A stretch of DNA of 32,400 nucleotides from Chryseobacterium sp. FP211-J200. Its GTDB lineage: Bacteria > Bacteroidota > Bacteroidia > Flavobacteriales > Weeksellaceae. The stretch is from contig NZ_LSHB01000037.1 in assembly GCF_001643375.1 (NCBI RefSeq), positions 1 through 32,400 of the forward strand, read 5' to 3'. The position numbers and the translations under genes are program-made. Positions 22,729 to 30,857 of the stretch are shown piece after piece; position 1 is the stretch's first letter; every line of letters begins with the position of its first letter. The notes under the pieces were generated by a model that worked only from the letters and a program-made list of their open reading frames with translations, did not search any database and was not told the origin of the DNA.

Positions 22729-23781
22729 ATGGAATATAGATTTTTAGGAGGTTCAGGACTTAAAGTTCCTGTTCTCAGTTTCGGAACTGCGACTTTCGGT
22801 GGCGAAGGTGATTTCTTCAAAGCGTGGGGAAATACGCAAGTGGATGAAGCTAAAAAACTCATCCATATTTGTATGGATGCCGGTGTCAATTTCTTCGATA
22901 CGGCTGACATTTATTCTGATGGAAAATCTGAGGAAGTTCTTGGAAAAGCGATTGAAGATATTTCCCGCGATAAACTAATTTTATCCACGAAATCAACTTT
23001 CACGTTTGGTGAAGGTCCAAATAACCAAGGTTCTTCCCGACTCCATATTCTGACCCAAATCGAAGGTAGCCTGAAACGTCTTGGTACAGATTACATCGAT
23101 GTTTATCATATGCACGGCTTCGATGGAAATACGCCTATTGAAGAGACTTTAAAAGTATTAGATGAATTGGTAACAAGTGGAAAAGTCCGCTACATAGCGT
23201 GTTCCAATTTCTCTGGCTGGCATCTGATGAAGTCACTTGGGATTTCGGAAAAATACGGTTGGAGCAAATATATTGCGCATCAAGTTTATTATTCTTTGGC
23301 AAACCGCGATTACGAATGGGAATTGATGCCATTAGGTTTAGACCAAAATGTAGGCTCAATCATCTGGTCACCATTGGCTTCTGGAAGATTGAGCGGCAAA
23401 CACGGTCGAAACAAGCCAATTCCACAAGACGGGAGAATTGCACAAGGCGGAAGTCCTGTTCCGGAAGCCGTTGTGCAGGAAGAGATTTTTTATAACACGA
23501 TTGATGCTTTGGAAGAAGTTGCCGGCGAAGTTGGAAAGACTGTTGCTCAGGTTGCATTGAATTGGTTATTACAGCGTCCGACCGTTTCCAGCATCATTAT
23601 TGGTGCAAGAAATGAAGAACAATTGAAGCAAAATCTGGAAGCTGTCGGCTGGAATTTGACGCGGGAACAAGTTGAAAAACTGGACAAGGCGAGCGAAGTT
23701 CCACCCATTTATCCGTATTGGCATCAATGGAATAATAAAAGTCTGAATCCAACGCCGGATTTTTACAGCCATTTGAAATAA
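22729..23781 (+). CDS. Aldo/keto reductase 2
   Basis: The 350-residue AKR has tetrad Asp57, Tyr62, Lys88 and His129 (FFDTADIYSDG, LSTKST, YHMHG). SSIIIGARNEEQLKQNLEAVGW provides the coenzyme pocket. The opening MEYRFLGGSGLKVPVLSFGT is close to that of reductase 1, but the rest differs, so these are distinct paralogues. It is separated from the DUF3861 gene by the REP-like palindrome and is followed after 11 bp by the DoxX-like gene. It belongs to the NADP-dependent voltage-gated-channel-beta/YghZ-like group by appearance; the substrate is unknown. Confidence 0.93.
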   Translation: MEYRFLGGSGLKVPVLSFGTATFGGEGDFFKAWGNTQVDEAKKLIHICMDAGVNFFDTADIYSDGKSEEVLGKAIEDISRDKLILSTKSTFTFGEGPNNQGSSRLHILTQIEGSLKRLGTDYIDVYHMHGFDGNTPIEETLKVLDELVTSGKVRYIACSNFSGWHLMKSLGISEKYGWSKYIAHQVYYSLANRDYEWELMPLGLDQNVGSIIWSPLASGRLSGKHGRNKPIPQDGRIAQGGSPVPEAVVQEEIFYNTIDALEEVAGEVGKTVAQVALNWLLQRPTVSSIIIGARNEEQLKQNLEAVGWNLTREQVEKLDKASEVPPIYPYWHQWNNKSLNPTPDFYSHLK

Positions 23782-23792
23782 ATTTTAAAACT

Positions 23793-24179
23793 ATGAAAGA
23801 CTTCAAAACCACTTATTTCTTTTTAAGATTGCCGATTGCTATTTCTCTTTTGGGTCACGGTTTGGTACGACTTCCAAAACTTGCTACATTCAGCAATTGG
23901 ATGGTAACTTCAATGGAAAAATCTATGATTCCAGACTTTCTGATTGTTCCTTTTAGTTACATTTTGCCGATTGCAGAATTTCTCATTGGATTATCATTAG
24001 TAATCGGTTTCAAGACCAAATACACGATTTTTTCAGGATTGATTTTGATGAGCATTTTGATTCTTGGAAGTTCATCCATCGAAAACTGGAGTGCGATAGA
24101 ATCTCAGCTTTTGCATTCTGTTTATCTGTTCGGATTGTATTGGTTTTGGAATAAAAATCAATCAGAAACAACGCATTAA
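23793..24179 (+). CDS. DoxX-like small membrane protein
   Basis: The 128-residue product has four predicted helices: LRLPIAISLLGHGLVRL, FSYILPIAEFLIGLSLVIG, IFSGLILMSILILG and LLHSVYLFGLYWFW. The early GHGLVRLP with a later PIAEFLIG follows the DoxX-like pattern. These proteins are often found with oxidoreductases and may take part in membrane redox processes, but no activity is established. It sits between reductase 2 and the hydrolase within the operon, with gaps of 11 and 16 bp. Confidence 0.8.
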   Translation: MKDFKTTYFFLRLPIAISLLGHGLVRLPKLATFSNWMVTSMEKSMIPDFLIVPFSYILPIAEFLIGLSLVIGFKTKYTIFSGLILMSILILGSSSIENWSAIESQLLHSVYLFGLYWFWNKNQSETTH

Positions 24180-24195
24180 TTCTAAAAATAAAACT

Positions 24196-25188
24196 ATGAA
24201 ATATTTAAAATATTTAATACTGATGTTATCCGTCAGTTTCATTTCAGCTCAGGAAAATAGGCCGGTTTTGGATATCATGTTGACGAATTATGAATATCCG
24301 TACAAAGTCAATTTCCTGAATTTCAAAAGCCAAAATCAAGATTTGAAAATGGCTTATATGGACATCAAACCAAATAAAGCAAACGGCAAAACTGTGGTTC
24401 TCCTTCACGGAAAAAACTTCAACGGTGCTTATTGGAAAACGACAATTGATGCTTTGACAAAAGAAGGATTTCGAGTCATTGTTCCTGACCAAATTGGTTT
24501 CGGAAAATCATCAAAACCTACTGATTATCAATTTACCTTTCAGCAATTGGCTCAGAATACGAAAGCCGTTTTGGATGATTTGAAAATTGATAAAATTTAT
24601 CTTTTGGGACATTCGATGGGCGGAATGGTTGCGACAAGATTTTCATTGATGTATCCAGAAACCGTTGAAAAATTAATCCTAGAAAATCCAATAGGACTGG
24701 AAGACTGGAAACTGGTTGCACCTTACACTTCTATCGATAAAAATTACGAAACCGAAATGAAAGCCGATTATGAATCGACAAAAAAATACCAAAACGGATT
24801 CTATTATGACAACCAATGGAAACCGGAATATGACGAGTGGGTCTATCTTTTAACAGGATGGACAAAAGCGCCGGATTATCAAAAAGTCGCATTGGTCAAC
24901 GCTAAAACTTCTGATATGATCTTCACGCAACCCGTGGTTTATGAATTTCAAAATTTGAATGTTCCAACGTTGTTAATCATCGGAACAAGAGATAGAACGG
25001 CGATTGGAAAAGGCAATGTAAAAGACCCAAAAATAGCTGAAACGATGGGACGATATGACCTATTGGGAAAAGCCACTCAACAAAAAATAAAAGGTTCAAA
25101 ATTGGTAGAAATCGACAACGTGGGACATCTTCCGCACATCGAGGTTTTTGACCAATTCATCAAACCTGTGAAAGAATTTTTAAAATAA
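24196..25188 (+). CDS. Exported alpha/beta hydrolase
   Basis: Serine hydrolase of the alpha/beta fold, 330 residues, with a signal peptide (YLILMLSVSFISAQ) and so probably periplasmic. The oxyanion HG (VVLLHGKNFNG) is near 71. The nucleophile elbow GHSMGG places the Ser at 140. The acid is Asp266 (IIGTRDRTA) and the histidine is His311 (VGHLPHIE). YIMAYMD-type strands before the HG box (KMAYMDIKPN) are usual for epoxide hydrolase, haloperoxidase or esterase relatives. The exact substrate is unknown. It is a tightly spaced operon member. Confidence 0.92.
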   Translation: MKYLKYLILMLSVSFISAQENRPVLDIMLTNYEYPYKVNFLNFKSQNQDLKMAYMDIKPNKANGKTVVLLHGKNFNGAYWKTTIDALTKEGFRVIVPDQIGFGKSSKPTDYQFTFQQLAQNTKAVLDDLKIDKIYLLGHSMGGMVATRFSLMYPETVEKLILENPIGLEDWKLVAPYTSIDKNYETEMKADYESTKKYQNGFYYDNQWKPEYDEWVYLLTGWTKAPDYQKVALVNAKTSDMIFTQPVVYEFQNLNVPTLLIIGTRDRTAIGKGNVKDPKIAETMGRYDLLGKATQQKIKGSKLVEIDNVGHLPHIEVFDQFIKPVKEFLK

Positions 25189-25200
25189 TAAATCATCAAA

Positions 25201-26145
25201 ATGAAAAAAGTTAATATTAAAAATACAGACTTAGAAATCGCTCCGATCAACTTTGGAGGAAACGTTTTTGGATGGACTTTGGACGAGAAAGAATCGTTCA
25301 ACATCTTGAATAAATTTGAAGAAGGTGGATTTAATTTCATCGATACAGCCGACACTTATTCTTGGTGGGTGAACGGAAAAGGCGGACAATCCGAGGAAAT
25401 CATCGGAAAATGGATGAAGGAGAAAAAGAACAGACAAGACATCGTTCTCGCCACAAAAGTGGGTTCCGAAACCAAAGAACACGGCTTCGACATCAGCAAA
25501 AAACACATTCTGAAATCTGTGGACGAATCTCTGAAACGTCTTGGAACAGACCACATCGATTTGTACTACACACATTTTGATGACAAAGTGACATCAGTTG
25601 AAGAAACGCTTTCTGCTTACGACGAAATCATCAAAGCCGGAAAAGTGAGATATATCGCGGCGTCCAACATTTCGCCAGAAAGATTGATTGAATCTTTTGA
25701 AGTTGCTGAGAAAAATAATTTGCCAAAATATGTGGCACTTCAACCTCATTACAATTTGGTTGAAAGAGAAAAATTCGAAACGGAATACGCATCATTAGTT
25801 GAAAAATATGGATTGAGCGCTTTCCCATATTGGTCTTTGGCTGCAGGATTCTTAACCGGAAAATACAGAACCGAAGAAGATTTTGAAAAAACAACCCGAG
25901 GCGCCGGCATCAAAAAATATTTTGATGATAAAGGAAAAGCAGTTTTGAGTGCACTTGACAAAGTTTCAGAAAAACATCAATCTCAACCTGCAACTGTTGC
26001 GTTGGCTTGGTTGTTGGCAAATCCACTAATTACAGCGCCAATCGTAAGTGCGACGAGCGAAAGACAATTGCAAACCATTTTCGACGCACCAAAATTGAGT
26101 TTAGATTCTGAAGATTTGGAAATCCTTAACCAAGCTTCGAAATAA
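25201..26145 (+). CDS. Aldo/keto reductase 3
   Basis: The 314-residue AKR has tetrad Asp48, Tyr53, Lys86 and His125 (FIDTADTYSWW, LATKVG, YYTHFDD). ITAPIVSATSERQLQTIFDA is the C-terminal coenzyme segment. The third reductase in the same operon, it is divergent from the other two, with a GFGWTLDEKES-type opening and SWWVNGKGGQSEE after the tyrosine. Its stop is three bases before the MFS start, so translation is probably coupled. Having three non-identical AKRs argues for a set of different carbonyl substrates or sequential steps. Confidence 0.93.
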   Translation: MKKVNIKNTDLEIAPINFGGNVFGWTLDEKESFNILNKFEEGGFNFIDTADTYSWWVNGKGGQSEEIIGKWMKEKKNRQDIVLATKVGSETKEHGFDISKKHILKSVDESLKRLGTDHIDLYYTHFDDKVTSVEETLSAYDEIIKAGKVRYIAASNISPERLIESFEVAEKNNLPKYVALQPHYNLVEREKFETEYASLVEKYGLSAFPYWSLAAGFLTGKYRTEEDFEKTTRGAGIKKYFDDKGKAVLSALDKVSEKHQSQPATVALAWLLANPLITAPIVSATSERQLQTIFDAPKLSLDSEDLEILNQASK

Positions 26146-26148
26146 GCG

Positions 26149-27342
26149 ATGTCAGAGGTACAATCACAACTGAGCAAAGGTCAGGTTCTGGGAATGGCCG
26201 TCGTTGCGGGAATCAGTGTTTCTAATATTTATTTTGCCCAACCAATTCTGCATCAGATCGCTGAAAGCTTTCGCGTTCCTGAAAGTAAAATGGGAATAAT
26301 GGTCGGACTCGGACAAGTCGGATATGGCGCTGGACTTTTGACCTTGGTTCCCTTGGGCGACAAAGTTGATAGGAAAAAATTAATACTGACTTTATTAGGA
26401 ACTTTATTCTTTGTTTTGATTGCTATCGGACTGGTTTCCAATTACTATTTTATTTTTTTATTCAGTTTATTATTGGGATTAACGGCGGTTGCGGCTCAGG
26501 TTATTTTACCAATGGCGGCGGAATTGTCGGGGAATGAAAAAGGAAAAAATGTAGGGATTATATTCACAGGAATTCTCGTCGGAATATTGATGGCGCGGGT
26601 TTTCAGCGGTTATATTTCGGAATGGAGCAGTTGGAAAATGGTGTATTATCTTTCGGCTGGATTCACGATTTTCTCTTTGGCTTTTGTCTATTTCAAATTA
26701 CCGAATGTAAAACCGACGTTCAAAGAATCTTATTTTAAATTGATTTCATCGTCATTTTATCAGCTGAAAAGATTTCCGCAATTAAGATTTATGGCTTTGC
26801 TTGGCGGAATTGCATTTGCGGTGTTTTGTTCTTTTTGGACAACTTTGACATTTTTGTTGGTTGAAAAACCTTACAATTACAGTTCAGACACGATTGGACT
26901 TTTCGGAATGTTGGGAATTGCTGGTGCTTTGGTGGCACCGTTGATTGGAAAAGCTTCTGACAAAGGCGATTCCAGATACACGCAATTGATTGCAAGTGTT
27001 ATTCTGTTGGCTGGTTCGGTGGTCATTTTTCTGTTTCCGAGTTATTTGATTTCAATCATTCTTGCGGTGATTTTCATTGATGTTGGCGTTCAATCCATCC
27101 AAGTGACGAATGTTGCGTTGATTTATCGATTAGACGAAAAAGCGAACAGCAGAATCAACACGATTTATATGACTTCCTATTTTGTTGGTGGCGCTTTGGG
27201 AACTTTCATCGGTCTCAAGTGTTGGGAACTTGGCGGTTGGCATTATGTTGGAATTCAGCTCGTGGTATCCAGTTTAGTTGTACTTTTAATGAATCTAATG
27301 AACGTCATTAAGCAGAAGAAAATTAATCAAACAAAATCTTAA
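26149..27342 (+). CDS. MFS transporter
   Basis: The 397-residue inner-membrane protein has about 12 helices. Motif A is present as PLGDKVDRKKLIL (between helices 2 and 3). The opening VSNIYFAQPILHQIAESFRVPES is characteristic of the YgaY/NepI-like drug or metabolite exporters. Export of a toxic compound or of the operon's product is the likely role; uptake cannot be excluded. It starts three bases after reductase 3 and ends two bases before the next start, so it is firmly inside the operon. Confidence 0.92.
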   Translation: MSEVQSQLSKGQVLGMAVVAGISVSNIYFAQPILHQIAESFRVPESKMGIMVGLGQVGYGAGLLTLVPLGDKVDRKKLILTLLGTLFFVLIAIGLVSNYYFIFLFSLLLGLTAVAAQVILPMAAELSGNEKGKNVGIIFTGILVGILMARVFSGYISEWSSWKMVYYLSAGFTIFSLAFVYFKLPNVKPTFKESYFKLISSSFYQLKRFPQLRFMALLGGIAFAVFCSFWTTLTFLLVEKPYNYSSDTIGLFGMLGIAGALVAPLIGKASDKGDSRYTQLIASVILLAGSVVIFLFPSYLISIILAVIFIDVGVQSIQVTNVALIYRLDEKANSRINTIYMTSYFVGGALGTFIGLKCWELGGWHYVGIQLVVSSLVVLLMNLMNVIKQKKINQTKS

Positions 27343-27344
27343 AT

Positions 27345-28088
27345 ATGAAACTCTCACTCACATTATTAACTGTATTCCTCGGAATGCAACTCACATTAGC
27401 CCAAACATTGAAAACAATTGCCTACAAAGACGGAACTCAAAAACTGAACGGATTAGTCACTTCCAATGCAGGAAAAAAACTTCCCGGCGTTTTGATTCTC
27501 CCAGCTTGGAAAGGCATAGATGAAGAAGCGAAAAATGCAGCGCTTCAATTGGAAAAGCAAGGTTATGTGGTTTTCATCGCTGATATTTATGGCGAAGGAA
27601 ATATTCCAACCGACAATGATGCCGCTGCAAAAATCGCTGGAACTTACAAACAAGATTACAAAGCTTACCAACAGAGAATTTCTGTCGCTTTGGAAGAACT
27701 GAAAAAACAAGGTGCGAATCCGGATAAAATTGCCGTCATCGGTTATTGTTTCGGTGGAACGGGCGCATTGGAAACGGCGAGAGCGCAAATGCCGGTTGCT
27801 GGTGTCATCTCGATTCACGGCGGTTTGGCCAAAAGCAATGACAGACTAAATGTTCCCATCAAAACTAAAGTTCTCGTAGAAAACCCAGCCGACGACGAAA
27901 GCGTAAAACCGGAAGATATGACGAATCTGATCGCGGAATTAAAAGCCGGAAAAACAGATTTTCAAATCATCACCTACGCTAATTCCAAACATACTTTCAC
28001 CAGCCCAGAATCTCCAGATTACAACGAAGTAATGGCGAAACGCGCCTGGAATCACACGTTGACTTTCCTTAAGGAAATTTTGAAATAG
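27345..28088 (+). CDS. Dienelactone hydrolase family protein, exported
   Basis: The 247-residue alpha/beta hydrolase has a signal peptide (LSLTLLTVFLGMQLTLAQ). The nucleophile is Cys135 in GYCFGGTGALE, as in dienelactone hydrolase. His216 is in ANSKHTFTSPES, with Asp183 or Asp184 in ENPADDE as acid. The classical DLH opens lactones in chloroaromatic breakdown, but many relatives have other or unknown ester substrates. It is the last gene of the operon; a terminator lies about 65 bp downstream. Confidence 0.9.
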   Translation: MKLSLTLLTVFLGMQLTLAQTLKTIAYKDGTQKLNGLVTSNAGKKLPGVLILPAWKGIDEEAKNAALQLEKQGYVVFIADIYGEGNIPTDNDAAAKIAGTYKQDYKAYQQRISVALEELKKQGANPDKIAVIGYCFGGTGALETARAQMPVAGVISIHGGLAKSNDRLNVPIKTKVLVENPADDESVKPEDMTNLIAELKAGKTDFQIITYANSKHTFTSPESPDYNEVMAKRAWNHTLTFLKEILK

Positions 28089-28151
28089 ATAAAAAAGAAG
28101 TTAGACTTAGATATTAGAAGTTAGAAAGACAGCCATTACAGCTAGTCATGG

Positions 28152-28180
28152 TCGGAAGATTTTTTCTTCCGATTTTTTTT
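28152..28180 (+). terminator. Terminator of the aldo/keto reductase operon
   Basis: TCGGAAGA (28152-28159) pairs perfectly with TCTTCCGA (28165-28172) over a 5-nt T loop and is followed by eight T. It marks the end of the chromosomal operon. The left edge of the mobile element lies just after it or within the next 140 bp. Confidence 0.85.
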
Positions 28181-28318
28181 GTTTTTTTTAGAAAATGGCG
28201 AAGCTTACATTTTCATCAAATTGGTTGCATCAATTGAAAATGCGAAAAGACGTTTCCGACCAAAGGAAGGAAGTGTCTTTTTCGCTGCCCAACTTTTCAA
28301 TCGGGAAAATTCTAAATG

Positions 28319-28795
28319 TTACTTTTTTGAAATTTTTCGTTCCAACAAAGTTTCCAGAATTTCGTAATCACTTTCGTAGGTTTCTCCCTCAAAATGATAG
28401 CTGTCGATACTTTCATCAAAATGATAGTTTTCAAAATCTTCATCTTCCAAATAAACATCTGTGACAATCCCGTCAGAAAATGTTGCCCTGCCATATACCA
28501 TATTGCCCAGCTCTTCATAATCCTGTATGAAATTCACTTTATAATGTTCTGCTATTTTTTGAATAACTTCAAGATTGGGCGACCATTTTGTTTCGTATTG
28601 AAAATTACCTTCATCGCCTTCATTCCAATAAATATTGAAGAAATAACCTCCGTTGGTATCGGCGATAAAGTCGGGCAATTGCCCTTGTTTTTCCATTTCC
28701 TCTTTGCTTTTCATCGTTTGAAAAAGCTGTTGTATCTCTTTGATTGCTTCGTGTTTTCCCTCGAAAACAACGGTATTATTGCACCAATTTGCCAT
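28319..28795 (-). CDS. NWC-motif protein, DUF1281-like (ferredoxin-fold)
   Basis: The 158-residue soluble, acidic product opens with MANWCNNTVVFEG, an N-terminal Asn-Trp-Cys block shared by DUF1281/YubB-type ferredoxin-like proteins found on plasmids and conjugative elements. NIYWNEGDEGNFQYETKWSP and a regular alternation of strands and helices fit this fold. The C-terminus is rich in Glu, Asp and Tyr. The function is unknown. It sits 52 bp after the DUF932 gene on the same strand, in the element's cargo or replication-associated block. Confidence 0.75.
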   Translation of the reverse strand: MANWCNNTVVFEGKHEAIKEIQQLFQTMKSKEEMEKQGQLPDFIADTNGGYFFNIYWNEGDEGNFQYETKWSPNLEVIQKIAEHYKVNFIQDYEELGNMVYGRATFSDGIVTDVYLEDEDFENYHFDESIDSYHFEGETYESDYEILETLLERKISKK

Positions 28796-28847
28796 AACTT
28801 TTGTTTTTAATAGGCTACCACCGATTAAGGCGGTAGCCTGTGGTTAT

Positions 28848-29861
28848 TTAATTAAGGTTTAGAATTTCTGCACCACCCAATACAATGCTCTGCAATTTGG
28901 CTTCATCGTTCTTGTAACTTCTTACATTCTGATAGTAACCTGTAACAGCATTGTACGCTCCGAACAATGTACCTTTGGTCGTTTCCATTTGCTGTGTGTC
29001 GCTTATCATTGCATAAGCAAACGCATCTTCAACGGTATTTTTAAACAAAGTTGAAATTTCATCTTCTGCCCCTTTTTTAAGTAAATCAAAGGTTTCCTTG
29101 TTCGGGCAAAGTGCCAATTGGATTAGCTTTTTTAGCTCTCTGTCTGTTACTTTTATTTTTGCCCAATCGTTGAAAATTCTCTCTAATTGATTGCTCAATG
29201 TGTTCGCCAATCCCATAATCTTGTGGGCATTCTCAATACGCCCTTTTGCTCCCGATGTGTGCTTGATGCGGACTACATTGGTCATATTGCGCAATGAAGC
29301 GTTCAGCGTGTTTTGGCAAACGATACGGATAGGCGTAAATGCGGCTGTAATGCTTCCGCTACCATCGTGCGAAGTGGTCAAGAAAATATATTTTTCCGTT
29401 ACATCATCGCCATTACCTACACGGATATAATCGGGCAATTTGGCTGTGATAAAAATGCGTTCTCCGTTGCCCAATGCTCCTGCGGTTTCGTACAGAATAC
29501 CTTCGCCACCGCCTACAATGGCATCAAAGAAATTAAAGGCTTCACGGTTTTGTACAATGTGATAATCCTTGCCGACTACTCCCAATACTGCATTGTTATC
29601 GGTGCGAATGTTAGCGAAATAGTTAGGAACTTCCAATTCACTACTGCCTATTTCGATGCCGTTTGCAGTTTCCATAATTCCCGAACCTTTGGTAAATAGT
29701 GGGGATTTTACGACTTCATAGTCTAATCCTGCATATTTGATAGCTTCTTCGCTTGTTGGGAATTGTTCTACGATTTGCCCCAAACCGTGCCACGCTTTTT
29801 GTTGTACGCTAAAAAATGAATAACGTCCTGTTCTCTCGTTGAAATTAATGTTGTGTGCCAT
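28848..29861 (-). CDS. DUF932 phage/plasmid-like protein
   Basis: The 337-residue product has the DUF932 (TIGR03299-type) pattern: AHNINFNERTGRYSFFSV, QKAWHGLGQIVEQFPTSEEA, ANIRTDNNAVLGVVGKDYHIVQN, NAFNFFD-type EAFNFFDAIVGGG and TPIRIVCQNTLNASL. This family is widespread on phages, plasmids and ICEs, often next to SSB. Its role is not established, though DNA metabolism is often assumed. It lies between ssb and the NWC gene, all three co-oriented. Confidence 0.9.
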   Translation of the reverse strand: MAHNINFNERTGRYSFFSVQQKAWHGLGQIVEQFPTSEEAIKYAGLDYEVVKSPLFTKGSGIMETANGIEIGSSELEVPNYFANIRTDNNAVLGVVGKDYHIVQNREAFNFFDAIVGGGEGILYETAGALGNGERIFITAKLPDYIRVGNGDDVTEKYIFLTTSHDGSGSITAAFTPIRIVCQNTLNASLRNMTNVVRIKHTSGAKGRIENAHKIMGLANTLSNQLERIFNDWAKIKVTDRELKKLIQLALCPNKETFDLLKKGAEDEISTLFKNTVEDAFAYAMISDTQQMETTKGTLFGAYNAVTGYYQNVRSYKNDEAKLQSIVLGGAEILNLN

Positions 29862-29904
29862 TTTGATAAAATTTTGATGTTAAAAAATAATTGAATAATC
29901 GTTG

Positions 29905-30270
29905 TTAAAATGGTAGGTCGTCCGTTGTTCCCTGTGCAGTAGCTTGTACAGTTTCGTTTCTTTTGCCACCTCCGTGAAGTTTGATTTGTGAGGTATGAAA
30001 GTTTAGCCCAGAATGTGCTTCTCCGTCTTTGCCTATCCACGCTCTTGTACTTACTCTGCCTGTGAGTTCTACCAACTTGCCTTTTGTGAGTAGTGTGGCT
30101 ACCTTTGCAGAAATCCAATAGGCACAATCAAAATAGGTTGTTTGCTCTATGCGGTCGCCTTGCTTGTTTTTGTAGCTTTCGTTGGTTGCTACAGAAAAGT
30201 TTACTACCTGTTTTTCATTCGACAATGTGCGTACTTCCGCATCTTTTGTCAGTCTTCCGATGATGTTCAT
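29905..30270 (-). CDS. ssb: Single-stranded DNA-binding protein of the mobile element
   Basis: The 121-residue short SSB has an OB fold from MNIIGRLTKDAEVRTLSNEKQ through NFSVATNES, YFDCAYWISAKVATLL and GKLVELTGRVSTRAWIG. The C-terminus DDLPF resembles the acidic tip that binds partner proteins in chromosomal SSB. The length is far less than chromosomal SSB (about 150-180), as usual for plasmid and ICE copies. It protects single strands during conjugative transfer or replication. A frame upstream overlaps its ATG by an ATGA junction but is doubtful. Confidence 0.9.
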   Translation of the reverse strand: MNIIGRLTKDAEVRTLSNEKQVVNFSVATNESYKNKQGDRIEQTTYFDCAYWISAKVATLLTKGKLVELTGRVSTRAWIGKDGEAHSGLNFHTSQIKLHGGGKRNETVQATAQGTTDDLPF

Positions 30271-30857
30271 AATCGTTTTGTTTTAAAAATTTCACATATT
30301 GTTACGTTCACTTTTCTCGTTTCCTGCTTCCGTTGGTGGTCTGCTTCCGTTGGTGGTCTGCTTCGCTTCTCAAATAATTTTTCCAAAAGAAAAACCGGAA
30401 AAAAGAAAGCAGATAATCGAAGCGGGCTAAGCGAAAAACCAAAAGGAAACGGAATAAGTCCCGAAGGGTGGCAAGGCAACGCAAACAACTCGGCGAAGCC
30501 ATCATTTTGCCTTGCCATTATGCCGTAGTCTTTTGGTTGGACAGGTGCGATGGCAGCCCGCTACACCTTAGCTGCCTTTTTACCGGTTGATTATGGAAAA
30601 TCATTTCCTAATAATTTGTTTTTTGGAATAAATAACCAGGCTATGAAAGCCTGTGGCAGAGATTTGAAAAATGAAAGAGAAAAGGGATGAGAAAGGGAAT
30701 TGCATTTTTCAATTTTCTGTTCCAAAAGAAGCCATAAAGCTCTTTTACAGCGCTGGGATTTGTAGAGGAAAGTAAATGTGCTTTGGCTTTTAAAATGATA
30801 GCCACAAAAAAAGCAGAACGGTTAAGCTCTGCTCAATTAAGAAGTAATAAAAGTTAA
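30271..30857. other. 587-bp non-coding region with tandem and inverted repeats
   Basis: No gene I can support. It holds 2.4 copies of a 17-bp tandem unit (30324-30364, starting CTGCTTCCG), an 11-bp perfect inverted repeat TGGCAAGGCAA (30469-30479 with 30507-30517), and a 6-bp GC-rich stem GGCAGC/GCTGCC followed by five T (30552-30581). GC content is higher than around it. An 83-codon frame (30267-30518, minus) covers half of it with a Phe/Pro/Arg-rich product that I do not trust. A transfer origin, promoter or structured RNA are possible. Confidence 0.5.
30806..30833 (-). terminator. Terminator of the integrase gene
   Basis: An 8-bp stem with one G-U (30812-30819 with 30826-30833) is followed on the minus strand by seven U. 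It starts 25 bp after the integrase stop. Confidence 0.75.

Noticed and set aside
25231-25575. 114-residue frame antisense to aldo/keto reductase 3
   Set aside because: Shadow frame; the opposite strand encodes a full AKR catalytic tetrad.
28195-28464. 89-residue plus-strand frame at the chromosome/element border, considered as a gene cut by insertion
   Set aside because: Its second half is antisense to the NWC gene, and the first 40 residues show no recognisable family; no evidence for a truncated host gene.
30267-30518. 83-residue minus-strand frame overlapping the ssb start by ATGA
   Set aside because: Composition (Phe, Pro, Arg, Ser) and repeat-derived sequence look non-coding. The overlap is suggestive, but not enough to call a gene.
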